Source: Amycolatopsis oliviviridis (lineage in GTDB: Bacteria > Actinomycetota > Actinomycetes > Mycobacteriales > Pseudonocardiaceae). From it: a stretch of 64,000 nt of DNA. Positions within the stretch are counted from its first letter, which is position 1; each line of letters starts with the position of its first letter. Location of the stretch: positions 62,001 to 126,000 of the forward strand of contig NZ_BNAY01000011.1 in assembly GCF_014654365.1 (NCBI RefSeq), written 5' to 3'. The notes beneath the pieces were generated by a model. That model worked only from the letters and a program-made list of their open reading frames with translations. It was not told the origin of the DNA and made no database searches. This document shows positions 1-6,301 of the stretch, one piece after another. The position numbers were made by a program, and so were the translations under genes.

Positions 1-1090
1 GCTGACCGGGACCGCGCAGGCGGACACGGTCGGGCCGGTGGCGCTCGCTCCGCTGCCCGGCGACGACGACAGCTCGGTCACCGCGGTCAACGACGCCGGT
101 GTGATGGTGGGGTTGTCGTCCAAGGGCCGCGATCCGCGGGTCAGTCATCCGGTGCGCTGGGACGCCGACGGCAGGATCACCGCGCTGCCGACGCAGGGCG
201 ACGGCCAAGGGATCGCGAGTCACATCAACCGGCACGGGGTTTCCGTGGGCATCGCGGCGACTCCGACCGGTTCCGCGCCTGCCCGCTGGGACGCCGAGGG
301 CCGGGTGACCACGATGCAGCTACCGCCCGGCTATTACGGCGCCGGTCCATGGGCGATCAGCGACAACGGTGTCGTCGTCGGCACTTGGATCACGTCGGGC
401 TACTGGATGGGCAGCTTCCGCTGGGACCCGGACGGCACGGTCACGGACCTGGGCACGCTACCCGGCGGCGACTGGACCTGGGCCAAGGCCATCTCCGATG
501 ACGGCCGCATCATCACGGGCGTGGCCGCCGGCCACGACAGGGTCCAACATGCCGTCCGCTGGGTGGACGGCCGGCCGATGACCCGGCTGGCGCCCGACTA
601 CCGGGCGAGCTCGGCGGACCGGACAAACGGGCACGGAGTCTCCGCGGGGTTTGTCAGCGAGAACCCCGGCGCCCGCGACGTGCCGGTGACCTGGGATCGC
701 GACGGCACGATGCGCCGTCTGGAAGTGAGGGAAAGCCAGCTGCTCTGGATCAACGCCGTCGGCAGCACCGGCTATGTGATCGGGAGCAACAATCGCTATC
801 CCCCGGCCGACCGTTGGCTGTTGCTGTGGGCCCCCGACGGCACCCTCACCGTCCTGCCGGACGACCAGCTGAGCGCCGTCGTCGAAGGGGTGGACGCGAA
901 AGGCACCGTGGTCGGCAGCATCCAAGACGAGGCGACCGTCTGGTTCCGGAACGGCGAACGCAGGCGACTCGCCGGCATGCCCGGCGACAAGCAGAGCAAG
1001 GCCCGCTTCATCAACGACCGGGGCCGCGTCGTCGGGAGCGTCACCGACTCCCAGTGGAAGACCCGTGAGGTGTTCTGGGATCTCAAGTAG
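1..1090 (+). CDS. Secreted HAF-repeat protein, 5' end outside the window
   Basis: The frame is already open at base 2, and its first residues, LTGTAQA then DT, look like the end of a Sec signal peptide with an AxA cleavage site. The start therefore lies upstream and the product is probably exported. The visible 363 residues contain about eight imperfect units of roughly 40-50 residues, each with a tryptophan strand (VRWDADG, ARWDAEG, FRWDPDG, VTWDRDG) alternating with motifs such as DLGTLPGG and AISDDGRIITG. This is the signature of HAF repeats, expected to fold as beta-propeller-like blades. No catalytic residues are evident. Role unknown; many actinomycetes secrete such proteins. Confidence 0.85.
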   Translation, partial: LTGTAQADTVGPVALAPLPGDDDSSVTAVNDAGVMVGLSSKGRDPRVSHPVRWDADGRITALPTQGDGQGIASHINRHGVSVGIAATPTGSAPARWDAEGRVTTMQLPPGYYGAGPWAISDNGVVVGTWITSGYWMGSFRWDPDGTVTDLGTLPGGDWTWAKAISDDGRIITGVAAGHDRVQHAVRWVDGRPMTRLAPDYRASSADRTNGHGVSAGFVSENPGARDVPVTWDRDGTMRRLEVRESQLLWINAVGSTGYVIGSNNRYPPADRWLLLWAPDGTLTVLPDDQLSAVVEGVDAKGTVVGSIQDEATVWFRNGERRRLAGMPGDKQSKARFINDRGRVVGSVTDSQWKTREVFWDLK

Positions 1091-1164
1091 CTCTCCGGTC
1101 TGAATCCTTTCAGAATATCGCATGCCTTATCACTCAAGAGAGCCTACTGGCTACTTTATGTCAT

Positions 1165-1207
1165 GATCACGGTGGGTAGTTTTCCCGCGACAACACCCAC
1201 TGTGATC
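1165..1207. promoter_or_regulatory. 13-bp inverted repeat upstream of a possible small peptide gene
   Basis: GATCACGGTGGGT (1165-1177) and ACCCACTGTGATC (1195-1207) pair with one mismatch across a 17-base loop. The right arm ends two bases before the GGGAGA ribosome-binding site of the candidate peptide at 1221. It could be an operator, a leader hairpin affecting translation, or the terminator of the preceding gene, although no T-run follows. Confidence 0.4.
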
Positions 1208-1220
1208 AGGGAGACTCTCG

Positions 1221-1277
1221 ATGGTGATGCGCGGCGACGACGGCAAGGGCAGCGGCGGCGGGAACACGGGCAACTAG
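1221..1277 (+). CDS. Possible 18-residue glycine-rich peptide
   Basis: ATG at 1221 opens a short frame reading MVMRGDDGKGSGGGNTGN, then TAG. It has a good ribosome-binding site (GGGAGA at 1209-1214, six bases before ATG) and follows an inverted repeat. Its Gly, Ser and Asn-rich composition with an acidic patch is unlike a membrane peptide. No modifying enzyme lies next to it, so calling it a RiPP precursor is not justified. It could be a chance frame. I judge it real mainly from the ribosome-binding site and its isolated intergenic position. Confidence 0.3.
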   Translation: MVMRGDDGKGSGGGNTGN

Positions 1278-1326
1278 CCGGAGGCTGAAGCAGGCCACGT
1301 CGATCCAGGATGTGGCTTCGCTTCGA

Positions 1327-2508
1327 TCAGGGTTGCGGCCAGCGGAAAGCGATTCCGTACCCCTCACGCGGATGGCAAGGCTCCAGAAAGGTGTGCTCGA
1401 CAACGCCTCGCCGGATCTCGAGCAGATGCGGATCACCCGCGGGCGGCCGGACCAGGCGCTCGTAATCGGTCTGTTCCGCGTACCACCAGCAGGCCTCGGG
1501 CACGCAGTCGTCGAAAGTGATGCTGATACTCAGCCCTCCGGTCACCTTGCCTTCGCCGTCGACCTTGCCCGGCGCGATTCCGTGGTGGTCGACATCGACG
1601 TTGATCCAGTACCGCTCCTCGTCCGGATCGTCCTCGCACGCAAGGGAAATGAACTCGTGCCGCTCGCCTTTGCGCAGCGGCTTCGGGAAACGCAGGTCCA
1701 CGACCAGCGGATCCCCGGGTTGCGCACCCGGCGAAGTCTCGACATGGCAACCGAAGATCGCTTTGACGGGAATGGGCGCCAGATCGTCGGTCCAGCCGGT
1801 CAGCGCCCACGCCCGGTAACCGTCGACGCCGTCCTCGCGGGCGACGACGTTCCTCACCGTCAGCCGGCGATGCGCCGTTCTGCGCCGCATTTCCACGGCC
1901 ACCAGAAGACGTTCCAGGAAAACGGGTTGAGCTCCGTCCGAGGGTGTCCGACTCCCGGACGCACGAGGCGCCGAGAGCGAAGACCGAGCGATTTCCACAA
2001 AAGGCCGCCAAGCTTCGCCGTCGCGCGCGAGCAGCTCCAGATTCTCTGCCAGGCAAGGGGAAAGCTTGTCGCTCACGGCGCGCCGCCACGCCTTGTGCAT
2101 CGGCGTCGTCGTGGTCGGCGGCGGATCCCCGAACACTCCGGGCAGCTCCCTCAGCTGGCCGAAACGGTCATCGAGGGTCGACTTCCACTCCACCGCCCCG
2201 TCCAACCGGAAAGCGGCGGCCAAAGCGTTGCGGCGCCGGGATTCGTTAGTCGAGCCGATCTTCCCGATCTCATCGAGGATCAGCCCCCAGACCGCGAGCG
2301 CCCGCACCTCCGCGGGCGCCGTGGTCATCGATTCCGCCGGCCGGACCAAGCAACCGAGGACGGCGGCCGATTCGCTCGCCGCGTCTTCGATCGCGTACCG
2401 CAGGAACCTGAGCGGCTTCCCGTCCTTGCGGACCGCGAGCCAGCGCAGAGCCGCTTCGACCGCGGCCACGGAACAGGAGACCCGCTCCCCCTCCACTTGG
2501 ATTGTCAC
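1327..2508 (-). CDS. Hypothetical protein, about 393 residues
   Basis: I do not recognise this family. I chose the GTG at 2508 (protein beginning MTIQVEGERVSC) because GGAGG lies five bases upstream; an in-frame upstream start at 2562 has no such site. The N-terminal half is helical and arginine-rich, with a proline-threonine stretch (DPPPTTTTP) near residue 130. The C-terminal half looks beta-rich, with alternating charged and hydrophobic segments (YWINVDVDHHG, GGLSISITFDD). There is no signal peptide or membrane segment, so it is probably cytosolic. It points away from the small membrane protein at 2697 and may share the palindromic control region between them. Confidence 0.7.
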   Translation of the reverse strand: MTIQVEGERVSCSVAAVEAALRWLAVRKDGKPLRFLRYAIEDAASESAAVLGCLVRPAESMTTAPAEVRALAVWGLILDEIGKIGSTNESRRRNALAAAFRLDGAVEWKSTLDDRFGQLRELPGVFGDPPPTTTTPMHKAWRRAVSDKLSPCLAENLELLARDGEAWRPFVEIARSSLSAPRASGSRTPSDGAQPVFLERLLVAVEMRRRTAHRRLTVRNVVAREDGVDGYRAWALTGWTDDLAPIPVKAIFGCHVETSPGAQPGDPLVVDLRFPKPLRKGERHEFISLACEDDPDEERYWINVDVDHHGIAPGKVDGEGKVTGGLSISITFDDCVPEACWWYAEQTDYERLVRPPAGDPHLLEIRRGVVEHTFLEPCHPREGYGIAFRWPQP

Positions 2509-2661
2509 GACGCCCTCCACGATTCGTGGCGATGATCGACAACGCGCGACGCGGCGGGACAACGGTCGACCATCGGAGAGCCCGCCCTCGACGACAAGAA
2601 ACTCCTCCTGACCGTGAAAGATCAGAACCGGCGAGGGTTTTCGCCGGTCGTCGCGCCCTAC

Positions 2662-2677
2662 GGTGTACTAGTACACC
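2662..2677. promoter_or_regulatory. Perfect 16-bp palindrome, operator-like
   Basis: GGTGTACTAGTACACC is a perfect palindrome 20 bases before the ATG at 2697 and in the space between two divergent genes. Its length and perfect symmetry suit a dimeric repressor such as a GntR or TetR family protein. No regulator gene is adjacent, so the controlling protein is unknown. Confidence 0.5.
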
Positions 2678-2696
2678 ACACACGAAGGGTTCGACA

Positions 2697-2864
2697 ATGA
2701 CCAAAGACGGCTCCGGCAAGGATCACGGCGGAATCGTGAAGCTGATCAAGACGACTTTGGCCGGCGTGGGAGGGCTCTATTTGCTCACCGGTTCCTTCCT
2801 GGTGACGACTCTCGGCACGGCAACCGCGGTCACTGTGCTCTATTTGAGCGGAATCCGCCGCTAG
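2697..2864 (+). CDS. Small membrane protein, 55 residues
   Basis: ATG at 2697 with a GAAGGG ribosome-binding site eight bases upstream. The product begins with a charged, hydrophilic segment (MTKDGSGKDHGG) followed by one long or two short hydrophobic stretches around residues 20-50 (TTLAGVGGLYLLTGSFL and beyond), ending in RR. It is probably an inner-membrane micro-protein. Function unknown. A perfect palindrome just upstream suggests repressor control. Confidence 0.6.
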   Translation: MTKDGSGKDHGGIVKLIKTTLAGVGGLYLLTGSFLVTTLGTATAVTVLYLSGIRR

Positions 2865-2906
2865 ACGGCGTAACGTTCCCGCTCCGCGACTCGAAGAACC
2901 ACCGCG

Positions 2907-3935
2907 ATGCCGTATTACGGATACGCCCCTTTCACCGCGGCCGCCATCGGCGGCCGTCTCCTCGCGTCCGGGGTTCCGGCGCGCGGCGGATACGGCGAGA
3001 TCGTCGAGCCTGAATGGCGTCCCCCGCGGGTTCGCGTAGTCCGTCCAGGCGATAGAGCCACGCGGCCGATCCGCCGGGCGGTCTGGTCCTTCTGGAGCGT
3101 CCCGTACCGGCGGCAGCACGGCAGACACTGGCCGAGCGATTTCTTCCACACACTTTCTTGGATCCTGTCGTTCCGTCTCGCGTCCCGCCTTTTCCCCACG
3201 ACGGCACTGGTGACCGACGACTGGGGTCACGAACTGCTCGTCGAACGGCTTCGCCTGCCCTTCGACGACGTCTCACTCTCCTTGAACGAGCTCGCCGCGC
3301 AAGACCCGTCCTGGTGGGCGCTCGGGAAACTGCACGCCTACCGCGAGCAGGACGAACCGTTCCTGCACATCGACAACGACGTGTTCCTCTGGCCCGGATT
3401 CCCCGCGGAGGGACTCTCCGGGGAGGTCGTGGCGCAGAATCCGGAGCACGCGCCGCTTTCCGACGCCGGCTACTACCGGCCGTCGGCCGTCACCGCGGCG
3501 ATCCGGAGCACCGGCGGGTTCCTGCCGGAGGAATTCAGCGGCTACACCGGAGAAGCCGCGTTGTGCACCGGAATCGTCGGCGGCACGGCGATTCCCCTTC
3601 TTCGCCGCTACGCCGACCTCGGTATCCGGATGGTGGAGTCGGCCGGTAATCAGGCGGCCTGGCGACGGCTCGCGCCGCTCGAGGACTACAACCTGGTCGT
3701 CGAGCAATATCTGCTCGGTGCGCTGTGCTGGGGCAGCGGGGTCACGGACGTGCAGTGCGTCTTCGGCTCACAGCACGACACCTTCCGCGAGGACGTCGCG
3801 ATCGCGCAGCGCTTCACGCATCTCATCGCGTCGGCGAAAACCGATCTCCACTACATGCGGTTACTCGCACAGCGGGTGAAAAACCATTATCCCGCCGATT
3901 TCGAGATCGCTCGACGCCTGTCCGGCGATCAGTAA
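2907..3935 (+). CDS. DUF6734-like protein with a possible glycosyltransferase fold
   Basis: A 342-residue protein. After a glycine-rich N-terminus, the recognisable part starts near residue 62 with AVWSFWSVPY and continues through LSWILSFRLAS, LVTDDWG and LPFDDVS. This pattern resembles the DUF6734 family, whose members look like DxD-type glycosyltransferases. HIDNDVFLW at about 154-162 supplies D156-N-D158, the expected metal and sugar-nucleotide site. No signal peptide was seen. It stands alone, 42 bases after the small membrane protein. The annotated start has only a weak ribosome-binding site, so the true start could be internal. The glycosyltransferase role is inferred. Confidence 0.7.
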   Translation: MPYYGYAPFTAAAIGGRLLASGVPARGGYGEIVEPEWRPPRVRVVRPGDRATRPIRRAVWSFWSVPYRRQHGRHWPSDFFHTLSWILSFRLASRLFPTTALVTDDWGHELLVERLRLPFDDVSLSLNELAAQDPSWWALGKLHAYREQDEPFLHIDNDVFLWPGFPAEGLSGEVVAQNPEHAPLSDAGYYRPSAVTAAIRSTGGFLPEEFSGYTGEAALCTGIVGGTAIPLLRRYADLGIRMVESAGNQAAWRRLAPLEDYNLVVEQYLLGALCWGSGVTDVQCVFGSQHDTFREDVAIAQRFTHLIASAKTDLHYMRLLAQRVKNHYPADFEIARRLSGDQ

Positions 3936-4013
3936 CGATAAAGCGAAGAATACAACCTCCTCCGCATCCCGGGCGTCTTTCCGGAACCAACTTCCCGGCA
4001 GGAGGTCATCGTC

Positions 4014-4508
4014 ATGACCCTCACCCTCCGGCGCGCGCTCGGGGCGCTCGCCGCCACCACCCTCATGCTGACCGGCGCCATCGCCGCGGCCGCGCCGGCT
4101 TCCGTCGCGGCCCAGGTGATCCCCACGATGACGGGGATCCGCACCGGCCAGAACCCCGGATTCGACCGAGTGGTGCTCGACCTGACCGTGGGGTCCGCGC
4201 CCGCCGTCCGGTACGACCTCGTCGACGAGTTGATCGCCGACGGCTCGGGCGAGATCGTATGGTTGACCGGCGAATACTTCATCGCGGTCACCGCGACCCC
4301 GGCGGCCGCGCACGACGACGCCGGGAACCCGACCTATCCCGGACCGCAGAAGTTCCGGACCCGGAATCTGCTCAACGTCATGGCCGTCGCGGTCACCGGC
4401 GACTACGAAGGCACCCTGTCCATCGGTCTCGGCGTCCGGTCCAGGACCCCGGTCACCGTGTTCACCCTGACTTCGCCGAACCGCGTCGTCATCGACGTCC
4501 GCCATTGA
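4014..4508 (+). CDS. Secreted AMIN-like domain protein
   Basis: ATG at 4014 follows a strong AGGAGG nine bases upstream. Residues 1 to about 33 are a typical signal peptide (arginines, a hydrophobic core, ASVAA). The mature part of about 130 residues contains the motif GFDRVVLDLTVGSAPAVRYD and ends with TSPNRVVIDVRH, the start and end elements of AMIN-like beta-sandwich domains found in many actinomycete secreted proteins. Classical AMIN domains bind peptidoglycan or envelope components, so a cell-wall role is plausible but not shown. It is a single-domain protein with no enzymatic partner attached. Confidence 0.8.
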   Translation: MTLTLRRALGALAATTLMLTGAIAAAAPASVAAQVIPTMTGIRTGQNPGFDRVVLDLTVGSAPAVRYDLVDELIADGSGEIVWLTGEYFIAVTATPAAAHDDAGNPTYPGPQKFRTRNLLNVMAVAVTGDYEGTLSIGLGVRSRTPVTVFTLTSPNRVVIDVRH

Positions 4509-4695
4509 TCACGAGCGGGAATCCGTGAAGGCTTTTCACCGGCCGCAGCGTTTCCGGTGATCAAAATCCTTTTCGGATTCCCGCGCTGAAAATCCCGATC
4601 TGCCCGATGGGGCGATTTTTCGGAAATCCAGGTATCTGCCGCCCGGTATCACGTTCCTTCCTTCAGTCAGCATCACCGCTGCGAAGGAGAACCTC

Positions 4696-5421
4696 ATGCC
4701 GACCCCACGCAATCCCGACACCCCGTCCTTGGGCCCGGGTGGCGACAACCTCGAAGCGGGCCCGGGAAGTTCGGGCCTGGGAAGCTTCTCGAACAGCGAA
4801 ATCGGCGAACTGGTGACCCAGGCCGCCGAAACCATGGCCGCGTCCGGCGAGGACGCCGAGCGCAATTACCAGCGGAGCCTCGACCGGCTTCGTGAGCGGG
4901 CGGACGACGTCGTCCCGGCACTCGGCGAACAGTACGACGCCCTGTCCGAGGAGCAGTACCTGGAGCGCTGGGGCCTGGTCCAGCTACTCACCGACCTGCG
5001 GCACACGGCCGCCGTCGCGGTGCTCGAAAACGTGCTGCGCCAGCCGATCCCACCGGAGCGTTCCGACGACCCGGCGCACGGGATCAGCACCGTCGGCGAA
5101 GAGGTGATCATCCGCACCACCGCCGTGGAAGCGTTGGCACGCCTGGCATCCGCCGGGGACGACGCGGCCAAGGAGCTGCTGCTTCGGCAGGTCCGGCACG
5201 AGGTGTTCACGGTGCGGCGCGCGGCGGTCCAGGCCGTCGCGGAGACCGGCGACACCGAGCTCACCGCCCGGGTGCGCGAGGAGCTGAGCGGCACCGAGGA
5301 CGAGCGCCTGCTGAACATCCGGCGGGTCGACGTCCGCGGTGTCCCGCAGGCCGTCGGCGGCCGGTACGTGAAGGAAAAGCAGGCCGACGACGTGCCGCCG
5401 CCCGAACCCCCGCGCTCCTGA
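4696..5421 (+). CDS. HEAT-repeat-like protein
   Basis: A 241-residue soluble protein with a good GAAGGAG site before its ATG. The first 30 residues are low-complexity Gly, Pro and Ser. A helical region follows. Residues 110-200 contain helical pairs such as VIIRTTAVEALARLASAGD and VFTVRRAAVQAVAETGD, typical of HEAT or Armadillo-type repeats used for protein binding. The C-terminus is proline-rich and probably disordered. It is followed 36 bases later by the HExxH protein in the same direction, so the two may be co-transcribed. Function unknown. Confidence 0.65.
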   Translation: MPTPRNPDTPSLGPGGDNLEAGPGSSGLGSFSNSEIGELVTQAAETMAASGEDAERNYQRSLDRLRERADDVVPALGEQYDALSEEQYLERWGLVQLLTDLRHTAAVAVLENVLRQPIPPERSDDPAHGISTVGEEVIIRTTAVEALARLASAGDDAAKELLLRQVRHEVFTVRRAAVQAVAETGDTELTARVREELSGTEDERLLNIRRVDVRGVPQAVGGRYVKEKQADDVPPPEPPRS

Positions 5422-5457
5422 ACCGAACGAATTCCTTCTACAGACAGGTGATCTCCG

Positions 5458-6144
5458 ATGGCCACTTGCAGCTACACCGTGCCTGACAAGAATGTGACCG
5501 GGGACAATTTCTACGGCGCCTCGATCTGCAATCAGACCTACATCGACTATTTCTGGAACACCTACGGCTTCGCCGGCAACAAGGACTACTGGGACGACGG
5601 TTTCGGCTGGGAAGACGCGTGCAACACCGACAAGCCGCTCGCGCGGACGTTCAACGCGTGTTACCTGCTGACCTATTCGGCGCAGGACTACCAGAACGAC
5701 GCCTATTCCGGGCCGATGCTGAACTGGGCGCGCCGCTACGTCCGCGACAACTGCGACGACCTCCGCTCGCTCTGCGGCGACGGCAGCGCGATCGCACGAT
5801 CGTTCAAAGGGGCGTTCGTCGACGACCGGATCGAGTTGTACCTGGGTTTCTGGTACTCCAAGGACGTTCCCGGCCGCGCCGAGACGCTGATCCACGAATC
5901 GCGGCACCAGGGCGGGAAGCCGCACAACGCGAACTTCCCGGCCGGTTCGGTGTTCGGTGCCGGCAAGAGCGGCGCCGACTCCACGTGGGGTTACGAGGGT
6001 GCCTGGATGTACGGCGCGCTCTACCTGTGGTGGTTCTTCGCCCAGGGTGCCCGCACGACGTCGGCGCTGCGTGAACGAGCCCGCCAGCGCGGGAACCTCG
6101 TGATCGACAACGCCTTCGCGACCCACCCCGGTTTCAACATCTGA
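5458..6144 (+). CDS. Putative HExxH zinc metallopeptidase, orphan family
   Basis: A 228-residue protein with LIHESRHQGG at about 144-153, giving an H146-E147-x-x-H150 zinc-binding motif after a hydrophobic strand. It is unusually rich in aromatic residues (FWYSKD, YLWWFF) and has six or more cysteines in its first half (CSYT, CNQT, ACNTD, NACYLL, DNCDD, SLCGD), suggesting disulfides or a second metal site. No signal peptide is visible, which is odd for a cysteine-rich peptidase. I cannot place it in a named family. The third zinc ligand is uncertain. It ends just before a strong terminator. Confidence 0.65.
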   Translation: MATCSYTVPDKNVTGDNFYGASICNQTYIDYFWNTYGFAGNKDYWDDGFGWEDACNTDKPLARTFNACYLLTYSAQDYQNDAYSGPMLNWARRYVRDNCDDLRSLCGDGSAIARSFKGAFVDDRIELYLGFWYSKDVPGRAETLIHESRHQGGKPHNANFPAGSVFGAGKSGADSTWGYEGAWMYGALYLWWFFAQGARTTSALRERARQRGNLVIDNAFATHPGFNI

Positions 6145-6153
6145 GGCACGACC

Positions 6154-6191
6154 GACGAAGCCCTCTCGTGCGACGACGAGAGGGCTTCGTC
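6154..6191 (+). terminator. Strong hairpin terminator after the HExxH gene
   Basis: GACGAAGCCCTCTCGT (6154-6169) pairs perfectly with ACGAGAGGGCTTCGTC (6176-6191) around a six-base loop. It begins ten bases after the stop codon at 6144. There is no T-run, as is common in high-GC actinomycetes. Confidence 0.8.
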
Positions 6192-6301
6192 GCGCGATAC
6201 CTCCGATGACTAGAGCCATGTCCCGCTCAATGGGGCTTGACCGTCGAGATATCTGCCGCAATCATCGGATCTCTCGGCAACCATGCCCTGGATGAGAGCG
6301 G

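Noticed and set aside
1221..1277. RiPP precursor peptide
   Set aside because: No radical SAM, YcaO, lanthionine, lasso or ATP-grasp enzyme lies beside it, so only a small-peptide call is kept.
4514..4584. Long-range inverted repeat AGCGGGAATCC / GGATTCCCGC after the AMIN-like gene
   Set aside because: The 48-base loop and absence of a T-run make it a weak terminator candidate; kept out of the feature list.
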